The position numbers and the translations under genes were made by a program. From Diphasiastrum complanatum (Eukaryota; Streptophyta; Lycopodiopsida; Lycopodiales; Lycopodiaceae): DNA of 64,000 nt. The stretch lies in NCBI GenBank assembly GCA_029204225.1, contig MU832558.1, positions 1 to 64,000 of the forward strand. The letters run 5' to 3'. Below the pieces are notes generated by a model that was not told where the DNA came from, searched no databases, and saw nothing but the letters and a program-made list of their open reading frames with translations. Below are positions 1 through 11,338 of this stretch, in pieces. Positions within the stretch are counted from its first letter, which is position 1. Each line of letters starts with the position of its first letter.

Positions 1-150
1 ATGTTGTTGTAGGCATCTCCTCGGTGCCATCTACCCAGGAAAATAATCCTTCTCCCTTTAGTATAAGCGCGATCTTAACCTTCCATGCTAGGAAGTTAGA
101 TCCTGATGAGTCAAGAATTGTACAGATCTTTGATTGTATACTGCTTATTA
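1..150 (-). pseudogene. Copia Gag N-terminus, cut by the window edge
   Basis: Read on the minus strand, bases about 125 down to 1 encode a Copia-type Gag start with the motif LDSSGSNFLAWKVKIAL, the usual 'N-x-x-x-W-K-x-K/R' opening of plant Copia Gag. A primer-binding site lies about 130 bases upstream of it at 254-265, as expected for gag just inside a 5' LTR. Everything downstream lies outside the window, so completeness cannot be judged. No Met codon is visible in frame directly before the motif, so the start is unresolved. Confidence 0.6.
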
Positions 151-253
151 AAGCCATTGTTGTGAATTGTGTTCTCACTTGTTAATGTTTCTTTGTCTTG
201 AATGCTTAGCCTCCTGGATCTAATAGCTTTGTGGCTATGTCAGACTATGACAG

Positions 254-265
254 GCTCTGATACCA
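254..265 (-). promoter_or_regulatory. Copia primer-binding site (initiator-Met tRNA type)
   Basis: The plus strand reads gctctgatacca, the reverse complement of TGGTATCAGAGC, the standard Copia primer site complementary to the 3' end of initiator-Met tRNA. The 5' LTR of the same minus-strand element should begin near 267 (tgatgaaaaa) and run to higher coordinates. Its outer end could not be located because the partner LTR is outside the window. Confidence 0.75.
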
Positions 266-266
266 T

Positions 267-1174
267 TGATGAAAAATTAGAAAAATAATTGTGCAAATCT
301 ATCAAGCTTTGTAACGAAACTAAACTAAACTAAATGAAACAAAGTGAAGTGAAGCGAAACTTGAACGATCTCTGATATTGATATTGATGAAGCGAAGTAA
401 TCGCGAAGCAAGACGAAATGTGAAGCAAAAACAGTCGCGAACGAAATCAGTTCGGATGGAGTTCAGATATGATTGCTGGTCACTGCCTACTATATCATTC
501 CTACAATCCTCCAGAATGTAGACAGACACTGCTGATCTACATTCTAGATTAATACAGCATTCAACAAGATTGAACCAGTGTGCGGAATTGATGAAACAAG
601 TAAATGAAATACATGAACAATAGCAGACGATAATTCATTTGAGATCAGACAAAATTCAGAATAATACGTGCAGAATAGCTACAATATCATTTATTGATCC
701 TCTTGATTTTGAGCACTATGTGATAGACCCACACAACGCATTGGCATGAGAGAAAATAAATGTTCTCCCACGAATAGTGTCTCCCATGAATAGCGGACTT
801 TTTGGATCTATTGATCCTCTTACAAAATAGTCTCACTCACAGGCAGACTTTTTTTTTGTATTTTTGTCTATTTGTATATGTTTGATGCATCTAGCAAATG
901 TATATATTTTAGGAACTTTTTTGTGTTGCTTGGAGTAACATTCCTGACTAGACAGATTAAACATCTATAACTAATCATGGACTCCAAGAGTGGTGGATTA
1001 GCCACATCCTAAAGCTCTTCTGCTGATGTCACCATATCAAATCAAGGATTTGCACTTCATGGTACTTGGTTGATCTTCTTGGTCCTTTGGAGCACGAAGG
1101 ATTTAGTGTCGCGAATATTTTCGTTTTGTGTTGTGTCGTGTTGTTCGCGAACATTTTCATTTTTTGTCTTTTTG
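267..1174. other. Putative LTR and unassigned AT-rich sequence
   Basis: No gene. The first part is probably the 5' LTR belonging to the primer site at 254-265, but its end is undefined. The segment carries several tcgcgaa/gcgaa motifs (about 346-460 and 1108-1165) like those at 3060-3450. Reading frames here show no recognisable domain. Confidence 0.3.
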
Positions 1175-1229
1175 TCAAATTGAGAGTTGAAAGCTAGCAG
1201 AGCTTTGGTAATAGAAACATCTTATTTCT

Positions 1230-2458
1230 TCAGCTTTCTCTTTTGTGTTGTTGAAGCCCTTTGAGATCAACCTCTTGATCTTCCACTTGGCCATCAAAGT
1301 CATTGAGTAAGACCTCTTTTCCAATTTCATTAGTTGCTTCCATTCCATGAAAACAGCCATCCACTTGCATAGCCTCATTCACACAAGAAGATTCACCAAA
1401 ATATGTGAGAAATGCAAAATGAGTAACTTTCACTTGCTTACCATTCTCATTATATGTGAGCCTTGAAGGTTTTTGCCTTTGCCTTGATGTTCTCCTTGTC
1501 TTTTGACTTGAAGATGCTACTTCACCATCATCATCCAAAGTATCATCAACATTGTCATCAACATCAAGAATGTTAGATCCAGTAATCACATCATCATTAG
1601 AAGCAACCTTTGGAATGTTTCCTTCACAAAAAATGACATCTCTTCCTTATGACCACTTTCATAGTTGATTCATAAACATGATTGATTTTGGAAGACCAAA
1701 AACAACTTGCCTATTTGCCATTACCTCCAATGACTTAAAGTTGAGGTGCCCCAATCTCTTGTGCCATACCTCTTGCATTGACAATTGCTCATTTGCCATA
1801 CATCCAACTTGGTTAGCAGCAACACAAGCATCAAGTTTGAACAATTTACCTTGTCTCTTCCATTTTGCAATCACCATATCCTTTTTCTTGATAAATCATG
1901 CATCACCATCAAACTCCACCTTAAGACCCTTATTTAGCATTTGACTCACACTAAGAAGGTTCTTAGTAATAGATGGAATGAACAAAACATCTTCAAATTA
2001 ACATTCCTATTTGTAGAGAGTGAACTAAGAATTGTGCCATTCCCTTTGATTGCACACTCTCCATCATTGGCCATGTAGATCACTCTATTGTCACCTTCAT
2101 ATGCCAACAAAGATGTAAAGTACTCTTTGTGAAAAGTTATGTTTGAGCTTGCTCCACTATCAATACACCAAGGATCAATATCTCCATAATTAGCAATCAA
2201 ACATGAAGACATCACAAGACCATCACCATTTGAGTTTTGATCATCAACACCATCTTCATCAAGAGTTAGATTTCCTTGCTTATCACCTTGATCTCTTTTC
2301 TTCTTGAAACAATCACTAGCAAAATGTCCTTTGACTCCACGGTAGAAACATTTTAGCTTAGATCTATACTTTCTTCTATCCAACAAAAGTAAAAGGCCTA
2401 AATAGCAAAACTTTGAGCAAGTCTTCCAATTCCAAATACGTGCCTTGTGGAGATTCAT
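1230..2458 (-). pseudogene. Copia remnant R1: Gag knuckle, protease and pre-integrase pieces
   Basis: This is a decayed copy related to the intact Copia B at 21.4-25.4 kb. From high to low coordinates it keeps a Gag zinc-knuckle region at 1946-2458 (KCFYRGVKGHFASDC, second Cys replaced by Arg), a protease motif DSGASSN, the pre-integrase motif WHKRLGHLNFKSLE at 1659-1877, and at 1230-1589 the linker normally found between integrase and RT (QKPSRLTYNENGKQ). The integrase core that should separate the last two is missing, so the copy carries an internal deletion, along with frameshifts and stops. It cannot encode a working polyprotein. Confidence 0.85.
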
Positions 2459-3048
2459 CTTATCAAAGCTAGTATCAAAGTGCCCTCTAACTTTGGCTCA
2501 AGTTTGTTCAAAGAGACAACAAGAAGGTTCAAATTTATTCATGCACATAAGAATATCAAAAGCAATGAGAGTCTCAAGTGTAGGGTCTTTGTGAAGAGCA
2601 ACAAGCTTCCAGTTTTGAAATTTTCTTTCAGTGAGATGTGTCAGAATGATTCAAAGATCAATAGGTAAGTGTTATGTCCATATTCAGTTAAGGATTTGGA
2701 ATAGTCCTAATATTGTTTGATAATGGAGTACTTCTGCTCATTGTGTGACAATGCATGTAAAACTGCAGCAATATGAATGGAACTAGATTAACATGGGATT
2801 TAGGAGAGTGGAGGAATAAATCCAACAAATTTGTCTAATATTTGTAATTCACCATGCATCGTGCAAAAATGGACTCTTTCAATTCGTAATACGAGATTCC
2901 AAGCTTTGTCCAAACAGTGCCTGTTTGGTGGAAGTCGCTAGCTGTAATTCAAACTGATCAAACAGATCTTGATTCTACCAACAAAGCACGCAGTTTACTT
3001 GACAAAGGATGAAAAAGAAACGAACATGAACTCAAAACATTTCTATTC
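2459..3048. other. Unassigned sequence next to remnant R1
   Basis: No recognisable gene. Minus-strand reading near 2480-2670 gives a short open stretch that may be more Gag-like sequence of R1, but no diagnostic motif is present. The remainder is AT-rich and without structure that I can identify. Confidence 0.3.
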
Positions 3049-3782
3049 GTGACCAACTCGAAAAGATACGCGTCGGATTCACAAAATTTGTCTTGCTGCA
3101 GTCAACTCGAAAGATTTGCGAAACAGTTTTTTGTAGAAGCTCATGGCTTTCTTGTTGAAGCTCAAAAGATTCACGAACAGAATCTTGTCACGAAAAATTC
3201 TATTTCTTGTTCAAGCCTCAGATGTCGTGAACAATTTGCAAAATATTCTGGACTGTTCTTCAAGCTCACCTATCACAAAACTATCTCGAGCAGTCGACGA
3301 AATTTTCTAGATTTCTTCTTCAAGCTCAAGAATTGTCATCTGTCGCGAACAATTCGCGAAAGACGAAAATGTCGCGAAGAGACAAGTGTCGCGAACAATT
3401 CATGCAACACGAAGCTGAGACGAAGAGAGGGACTGTCACGAATAATTTGCGAACAAAATTTATTCAACCCTGAAAACAGAGCATCTATTTGAATATCAAC
3501 CGTCATAAATGGTTAGATATCTACTGTTACAACATTTAAAGCCAAAAGACTTGTAAATAAAAGGCCAAAAGACCTAAGCTGTAGCAATATAAATACATTT
3601 GCACTACTCGTTGTAACACACTCACTCAATCAGAGACAGAACAGCGAGATAAGACAACAAGAGATGTATATTGATGAATCAGATTCAGAGTTATAAAAAT
3701 TTCATTTTTTGATCAATAGTTTCTTATTGTCTAAATTGTCTTAAGTTGTCTTTTACTTCCGCATATAATTTTTGCACGCTCC
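3049..3782 (+). repeat. Possible LTR-like promoter region
   Basis: This non-coding stretch has repeated tcgcgaa/cacgaac motifs (3060-3450) followed by a TATA-like box (aatataaatacat, about 3588-3600) and a purine-poor downstream part, resembling the U3-R-U5 order of a plus-strand LTR. No second copy, primer site or TSD was found, so the assignment is tentative. An open frame at 3049-3492 is rich in Ser, Arg and Cys and is probably a by-product of the repeats. Confidence 0.3.
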
Positions 3783-3893
3783 AAGGGTCCACAAAAAGTA
3801 CATTGCAAATTACAAGATTCATGTGAGTTTAAAATTGGACCCAACTCTAAAAAGTAAACTCTAAGTTTAAAAGTGACTTTGGGCCTCAAGTTT
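3783..3893 (+). repeat. Dispersed 110-bp repeat, copy 1
   Basis: The segment from caagggtccacaaaaagtac to gactttgggcctcaa recurs at 11225-11334 with small differences. The two copies are in direct orientation and bracket the Gypsy A region. They may be remains of one LTR family. Confidence 0.7.
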
Positions 3894-4009
3894 TATTTTA
3901 ATTACAAAGGCCCAAGTCTATTTTATTTTATTTACACTTTGGCTTGCATGCTCATTGGGCCGTGGGCTTATACGCGCAGGATGTCATGCCCTTTTGGATG
4001 ATTTTATTT

Positions 4010-5830
4010 ATTTACACTTTGTCGGTCCCTCGGCACTTTGCCAGGTTAGTATAGCGTCCTCTTTGCCCGCCTCTGGTGGATCAGGTAGCCCATAACGTCT
4101 TCCATGAAGTTGAGATGCTCCAGTTTTTTTGAGTCCTTGGGTGCGTGGAAGGACTTTTGGACTCCTGTCAACCATTCTTGATCGACCCATGCTTGGAATC
4201 GGTGCGTCCAGGGATCTCCAAGGAATGCAGCTCGGTAATATACATGAGCGACTGGCAGCTGATCTTCAACTTTGTCGGAAGCTACGGTCTTATTAGGTTC
4301 AAAGAATATTGAGGGAAGAAAATCATCCCATTTTGTTTCAATTCCCATTAAATGTTTTAAGTCCCGGGTGTAAGTGGCTGTCACACGGACTGTTGGATCA
4401 GGGCAGTTGATATATTGATTTGCGAACGTGGTCAGAGCCCTAATGGAATCTACATCCGTAGTTCACCCATATTCTGATGGTATGATTGGCCAATTAAAAT
4501 TTTGCAGTGTGATCTTGTCCAGAGGGGTGTCTCATTCTGCCCATTTGGATCGTCGTGTATATGGCAGAAAGTGCACGTTCACCCATAATTGTTCCGGACT
4601 AGTCACGTAGGCCCTGATGGCTGTAGGATTTCTTTCAAACAACTACTAATGCCATTCTGGTTGTGGTTGGAGGGTGGGTAATGCTTGCAGTTCTTTGCCC
4701 TTTATTGTCTGAGCTGAAAATGATATTTGCCAGCTGCCTCTTGATGACTCGTGGGGATACTTTGATAGGAATTCGTTGATTTTCTCCTCCATGGACTTTG
4801 GTCTTCAGAAGGCCCGACTGACAGATATCGTGCGCGAACCTCTAGATGATGTGGCTTGGCTTTGGCTGGTATCTCCTCCTTGGCCCTGGTCTCGCGTCTC
4901 AGCAGCCGTATCCGTTTGTCCTTGGTCTTGGCCTTCGGACCTCTGATCTTCGGTGAATCCCCCTATTGCCTACTGGCTTTGATCTTGGCTGGTACTGGCA
5001 TGTGCAGCGTCAAAATTAGGTGGCAGTGGAATTACTATGGGGGTGGGCTTGGCCTTCATTTCCATGAATTTTTGGCAAGCCTTGAGGGCTTGTTTGGCCT
5101 GGGCAAGCTCGTGAGTTGTGCTTGTCCAATATTTGTTGAACTCTGCCTAGTAGCTATTTAAGGTTTGGCTATAAACCTACACTTGACACTGAAGAATATT
5201 CATTTCTGATTGAGAGAGAGTCCTTGAGTTTGGTGTAGGTTGAGCTAACCAGACGAGCTTTTCATCTTGTAGGGCTTTGACTTCCGTCCCCAGATGCATA
5301 TTCTCTACTTTCAAAAGGTTTAGTTGCACCTGGATTGGAGCAAGCCGTTGGGACGCTTCGGATTGAAGCTCTCGTGCCTTTGTAGAGGCCTCTATTAGCG
5401 CTTTGGAGAGGCTTTGGATATAATTATTGAGGCCCTCCTCCTTTTGCTGCAGCTTGGTGATCTCCTGGTGCCCTTCTTGTTCATGTTGCTGAGTCAAAAT
5501 CAGCTCGTGCTGCAGCTTGGTGAGTTCTGCTCGTAGCTGTGTGTTGCTTGTTTCCAGGTGTAGTACCCTACTTTCCAAGATAGCTTTGGCTGCTACCGCA
5601 TCCAGGATGTATTTCTCCAGAGTCTAGTACGCCATCGTTAGGTCTGTGAGAGCAGGCGGTACACTAGCACTGTTAGGAGCTTGTGTTGTATCGGCCCCGA
5701 TGACTTGTGGAGTACCATCGTCATCATCTTCTATCAGTATCTCCTCCTTTTGGTCTTTTGTCTCATTGGACCTGATGCCATCTGGTGGCAAACGGAGAAC
5801 TTGGTAATTTCAGTGTAAATTTTGGCAGAG
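4010..5830 (-). pseudogene. Large coiled-coil reading frame downstream of Gypsy A pol (decayed)
   Basis: A single minus-strand frame can be followed from about 5830 to 4010, roughly 600 codons interrupted by about ten stop codons, so it looks like one decayed long gene. It opens with an acidic segment (KEEILIEDDDG). Next comes a heptad-rich coiled coil of about 130 residues at 5177-5578 (ETSNTQLRAELTKLQHEL, LQQKEEGLNNYIQSL), then a Gln/Ser/Thr-rich linker, and last a globular-looking Trp-rich part at 4046-4384 (TKWDDFLPSIFFEPN, LGDPWTHRFQAWVDQEW). I recognise no family. It follows the integrase of Gypsy A on the same strand, the place where some plant Gypsy lineages carry an extra or env-like reading frame. 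Whether it belongs to the same element is inference, because no LTR of A was found on either side of it. Confidence 0.5.
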
Positions 5831-5839
5831 CTTCGCTAG

Positions 5840-6640
5840 CAAAGGTGACAAACGACTCGAATTCAGCCCTTATATAGCGGAATTTAGAGTGCGTATTAGG
5901 TGAAATCCATTTTCCTTGTTCAGTTCCACCCAAATTTTGGTAGGCACCTCCTTCACAAAATTTTAAGACCTCAGAGAAGTCTGTAAGAGTTCAGAAGGTG
6001 ATTTGACTATTATGCGAAGGTTCTGCGAGGGTTCAACTCTCGCAGGAAGTGATCTCTCGCACAACTTGTTCCTGTGATTGGATTTTCAAGATCAGACCAT
6101 ATAGACAGGCTAATTTTACTGCTTTGATTTCATTTAGGCACCTTGCGAGGGTTGGTAAAAAATTCAGCTTCTGGGAACCCTCGCACACACTAAAAAATGG
6201 TGATTCCTCCATCGAGAACTCTCGCAGAGATTTTCATGGATGCATCTGGGTCAGATTTGGTGACTGTCCAAGTTTCAAGGGCTATCTCTCAGGGGATCTC
6301 AAAAAATTATGAAAAAGTGCTCTTTTAGAGTGTTTTTTGACGAGATCTCAAGATTTTTTGATTTTTAACTTTTGTAAACTGGTAATCAACTTTATCCAGA
6401 TTTGATCTGATTGTTGGTAGTTCTCTGGAAGTTCTGATGGATACTTGGTAATAGATCCATCAGTCAATCTGATGATCTGCTTCCTTCTTGATCCTATCTG
6501 GATCTGGATCCCCCTTAGATTCTGATGGATTTTCTTGATCTTGCCAAATCTGGACAAATCTTGATGGATCTAGCTTGATCTTCCTGGATCTAGTGGTGAT
6601 GGTTTAGCAGATTAGATTTTCGTAACGTGCCATCACCAAT
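5840..6640. other. Non-coding spacer with inverted GCGAGGGTTC motifs
   Basis: No gene is seen. The segment repeats gcgagggttc and its inverse gaaccctcgc (about 6025-6036 and 6176-6186, with further tctcgcag copies), so hairpins are possible. A pyrimidine/aga-rich stretch follows (6340-6600). If the coiled-coil frame belongs to Gypsy A, this is the spacer between integrase and that frame; if not, it may be 3' LTR sequence. Confidence 0.35.
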
Positions 6641-6651
6641 CTGGATCTCTC

Positions 6652-9600
6652 TTACTGTGGTGGCCAGTACTTGTGCAACCGGCTACCGTTGATGGGTGTA
6701 TCGAATGGTGTCCCATGTAGCTTTTCTAAATTCACGACTCCATGATTACGAATTTCTTTGATCCGACAAGGACCTTCGCCTGTGAATTTTAACTTTCCCT
6801 TGATCGCCTTGGTTTTATACATCAGAACCAGATCTCCGAAGCGAAGATCCTTCTTTTGTAATCTGAAATCATGCCATGCCTTGCGTCTTTCCTTTTCAGG
6901 AGTGCATGCACAACTAGTAAGCATGTTTCAAAGAGTTTATGCAGAGCTTCGTGGCGTAGTTGTAGAGATTTGGACTCATTAAGACGTTGTGTGGTGGCAA
7001 TCCCTAATGAAAGAACTAAAAACTCTACTGGCATCACAACGTCCTGACCATATACCAATTGTAAGGGTGTTTGATCAGTGCTTCCTTTATATGATGTCCT
7101 GAATGCCCACAGTGCAGCATGCAACTTGTGTTCCCAATTTGATCTGCTAGCTTCAACTGTTTTCGTGAGCACGCTACATAGGATCTTATTGGATGATTTC
7201 GCTTGTCCATTACCACGAGGATAATAAGACGTACTTCCATGGATCACGAAGAATTCCTCCAACAGGACCTTGATGGTCTCATTGATAAAATGACTTCCGC
7301 GATCGCTGACTAGCTCTACCGGGCATCCAAAGCGCACAATGATATTTTCATAAAGGAACTTGATAGTGATCCTAGCATCAGCTACTCTTACTGCCTTGGC
7401 TTCGACCCACTTGGTGAGGTAGTCTGTGGCTACGATTATGTATCAAGCCTGGGAACTCCTTGCTGCAGGGTGAATTGGATCGATGTAATCCAATCCGCAC
7501 TTTTTGAATGGTGCTTGGGCTAAGACCGGGTGCAGTAGGTCATAATTCAATCTCGTTGGCCTTCTCGCCCTTTGGCACACATCGCACTTTTTCAAGTATT
7601 CCTCCGTATCCTTATGAATCGTTGGTCACCAACATCTTGATTGCAAGATCTTGCGAACTGTAATGTCAGAAGCAAAATGGCCTCCACCCATGCCTTCATG
7701 TGAAAGCGAAATGATCTGGGTGGCCTCATGAGGAAGGATACACCGACGAAGAATTCCGTCTGGTCCTCTTCGATACAACTGGCTAGCAATCAGCTGATAA
7801 GGTCTAGCCTTCAAGATCAATTTCCGCTGTTACGCCTTTGGTAGTGATTTGTCTGGTTGGCCTCGCATTAAATATTCAACAATGTCGGTAGCCCATTCTG
7901 GCATTGTGTCCATGTAAAATAAGGCAGCATCTGCCAGCTCATCATTGGGTTGGGTTGCAATATCTCTTCCCTTGATTCGTGACACATGATCTGCAATGTA
8001 GTGTTGTTTTTCCTTGCAAACTACTATTCGAAAATCAAATTCCAACAACAGAAGTAGCCATTTGGTGATTCTTCCGATGTTGCAGGTTTTATTAACGCGA
8101 TAGAGCAAGGGTTGATGGTCCGTATAAAAAGCAAACTGTGTGGCCATCAGGTAGTGTCAAAATTTCTTAACCGCATAGATCATTGCCAGTGTTTTTTGCT
8201 CTGTGGTTGAATGATTCAATTCGGTATCATTGAGCTGTCAGCTTGCAAATCGGATTGGAAAATCCTTTTTGTGTTCACCTAGCTGGGTTAAGACTGCTCC
8301 AATTGCATACTTCGATGCGTCTGTATGCACGTGAAACTCAATGGACCAATTGGGAGGGCGTAAGATTGGTGCAAAAACCAATGCATCCTTAAGTTTCTGG
8401 AAAGCCTTTAGGGCTTCCTCATTCCAATGTGGATTCGTCGTGAGTTTGTAAATTGGTTTGGCTAACTCCACAAAATCAAGAATGAAGATCCTATAATAGT
8501 TAGCATGACCCATGAAGATGTAGACTTTGCCGATTGTCCCCGGTGGTGGTAGATCAACAATGATCCTGATCTTTGATAGATCTGTGGTGATCCCATGTCT
8601 TGACACTATATGGCCGAGAGTCAAGCCATGTGTCACCCAAAATTGACATTTTTCTGGATTCAGGGAGATCTAGTAGTCACAGCATTTTTGTAACACCTTC
8701 TCCAAATTGGATAAGCGTTCTGAGTCTAGTCCATGCACGCACAGATTGTCCAAGAAAATTTTCAGAAATTTTTGCAGATAATCTTTGAATGGCGCTTGCA
8801 TGATTCGCTAGAAGGTGCTTGGGGCATTGCAAAGTCCATCCCCATTCCGTGGCAAATGCTGTCTTGTGCTAGTCCTGGGGGCTATCTTCACTTGGTTGTA
8901 GCCGTTGAAGCCATCTAGAAAACTGTAGGCTTCGTCGAGGATACTTTTTGTAAATGGTAGAGAAAAATGATCCTTTTTGGTGACTGCATTTAGCGACTTC
9001 AGATTCACACAAATCCACATTTTGTCGTTCTTCTTGGATACTATAACTATCGATGATACCCATTCTGTGTGCTCAATTTCATAGATGAAATCTGCATCCA
9101 TCAACTTCTGCAACTCTTGCTTGATTAGCTCAGTATAATCCGGGTTGCAGCAGTAATAACGGCTTACCTTGGGGACTGATCCATCCACCAAGGGTATGGT
9201 GTGTTGGACTATTGTTGGTGGAATGCCCTTCAAGTCACTATAACTCCAGGCAAAACAGTCTTTATACTCCACCAACAACGATCGTAGTCTCTTGAACTGT
9301 GTGGGTGTTAACTGCTCTCCCACATGTATTGTCTTTTCTTCTTCACCTGGCTCGGCAAGATTCATCGGCTGTGTTTGCGCAGGTCCCTCGAAGACTTGTC
9401 TCGCTAGTGCCTGACTTTGATCAGGTTCTCTCTGGTTGCGACATCATGATTACCACGTAGTCCAAGGTATAATTCTTGAAAGTCTCAGGCATCTCGTGAA
9501 CTGGCGCTCGTCGAGATTCCTCTTTCAGCATATTCATCTTAGCCCGACTGGTCATTTTTTGATTTTTTGTCACCTGTGTAGAAGATGATGTTGTATCTGA

Positions 9601-10215
9601 GTCTATCTTGAGTCCAACACCTTCTTCTTTTTGTCCTTTTTTTCATTTTGGTGGGTTCATCCTGGTTGTCTTTCATCGAGACTACCGTGACATTCGCCTC
9701 GTGGTTGCAAATATCAACATCCACTGTAGCTATCGCCTATTTGGGTAGATCACTCCATCGCATCACCTGGTTGTAGCGTTGTTTCAACTAATTCTTCTTA
9801 TTCGCAGGTGCCTTGGGTGGAATCGATCCTTGAGACTTTCACCATAGCAAACTTTTGTGGTGGTTGAGCTAGTACTTTCTTGGTTCCGTAGCGATCTGGG
9901 TCCATGTGATGTAGGACCTGTTCATCAGTCAGCTCAATCTCCTTATTATAAGTTAGAGCATGTTGCCAATGGACTAGATCATCATCCACTGGGTTCTCAA
10001 TAGGCAACCATGCTACGTTTTTCATATTCACCACAAATGTGATTGGTGTGTCCATAATGTAACAGTTAGGGGTGAAGATATACTGGATTTCGGATCTGAT
10101 TTATATCGACATGTCCGGCAGTCAATAGTTGCTAACACATCCGTCCATCTTACGACATCCGTCTCTGAATCATAGTTACAATCTGCTTGGAACTAACTCT
10201 CGTAGGCTTCTATGC
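6652..10215 (-). pseudogene. Gypsy A pol (Tat-like): protease tail, RT, RNase H, integrase; inactive
   Basis: From high to low coordinates: remains of the protease C-terminal region (10215-9800, WTDVLATIDC and LTDEQVLHHMDPDRYG, both matched in Gypsy K); RT N-part at 8808-9365 (FAWSYSDLKGIPP, SFLDGFNGYNQVKIAP); RT C-part and RNase H at 7830-8636 (FYVHTDAS-type motif, YTDHQPLLYRV); the integrase zinc region near 7600-7820; the integrase core at 6822-7440 (DYLTKWVEA, LVSDRGSHF); and the integrase tail at 6652-6924 (HKYWPPQ). The phrase LVYGQDVVMPVEF is typical of the Tat/Athila side of plant Gypsy. Two catalytic sites are altered: the RT box reads FLDN rather than xxDD (near 8740), and the integrase Glu is Lys (NGQAKSSNK). 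Several frameshifts are present. Gag and most of the protease are absent although a primer site lies just upstream, so the copy is internally deleted. Confidence 0.88.
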
Positions 10216-10548
10216 AGGTCTGGAGCAGTACCCTGGAGCTGCTGCCAGTCATGCAAAGATTAATTCACACTAGGTCTGGAGATATAAAAATCTGATGAGA
10301 TTTTAGGCTCTTTTTCCCTCCAAAAATGCAGATTGGTGTGTTTTTAAGGTTTTTTGGTTGGTTGGTTTGGGTTCAAAACCTCCTCTACCCTCTCACACCT
10401 CCTCCGCTAGCTGTGAACAGTCCAAACACAAAAAAAAAAACAAAAAAAAACAGAAAACTAACTCTAAACTCCCAAAAATCTACCTAAAACTACTCTAAAA
10501 AGCAAGAAAATAGCTAAAATGCAGCTAAACTAGTTAGTGGAAACCTAC
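10216..10548. other. Gypsy A leader remnant, non-coding
   Basis: This lies between the primer site and the first recognisable pol sequence. It contains an A-rich run (10428-10450) and no domain. The expected gag is missing. Confidence 0.4.
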
Positions 10549-10565
10549 CTTTGGCAACGGTGCCA
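10549..10565 (-). promoter_or_regulatory. Gypsy A primer-binding site, tRNA-Asp-like
   Basis: Minus-strand reading gives TGGCACCGTTGCCAAAGG, close to TGGCGCCGTTGCCGGGG, the known Athila/Tat primer site complementary to tRNA-Asp. It sits upstream of the Gypsy A pol on the same strand. A 5' LTR would begin at about 10567 (tgtagggtcg) and run rightward, containing the (GA)n tract. Confidence 0.6.
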
Positions 10566-10777
10566 CTGTAGGGTCGAAGATCTTTCATAGTATAGCCCTC
10601 CCGCCTGTCAACAAGGGTTAGATCACTGGATAGGTACCTAACTATGCATAGATGCTATTTCTAGTTAGTTTCCTACTTTCTCCCTTAACTCTATTCACCA
10701 CTAACACTACCCTCCTTTAACTCTACTCCTCTACACTAACATTCATCATGCTTTTGGGTGAAAGGAAAGGATAGACA

Positions 10778-10889
<112 letters not shown>

Positions 10890-11224
10890 AGTCGAGTGAG
10901 AGAAGCGAAAGAGAGTGAGAGACCGTCATATGTTCAATGCTCAAATGCTCAATGTCATTGCTTATGGAGAAACCTTAACTAATCACAAACAAAAAGCATG
11001 GAAGAAATGGAAATAACCAGCAATCACAACAATAGTATAAGCAAGATTGATTAGCAAATGAGGATGCTTGAGCTCTCAAAATAGTAGAGTCTCCTCCTCT
11101 CTATTAAGCATCCCAATAGTGTACAAGTGGTGTCTTTTCATAAAATGGGGAAGGCCCTTGCCCCTCAATCCTATTGGCTAATATTCACATTGATCCTATC
11201 CATTCATCTTGGACCCAACTTGAT

Positions 11225-11334
11225 CAAGGGTCCACAAAAAGTACATTAGAAATCACAAGATTCATGTGAGTCCAAGATCAAACCCAACTCTAAAAAGTAA
11301 AGTCTAAGTTTAAAATTGACTTTGGGCCTCAATC
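11225..11334 (+). repeat. Dispersed 110-bp repeat, copy 2
   Basis: Direct-orientation partner of 3783-3893, sharing the blocks ggtccacaaaaagtacatt and gactttgggcctcaa. It ends just before the putative LTR start at 11339. Confidence 0.7.
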
Positions 11335-11338
11335 TAGG

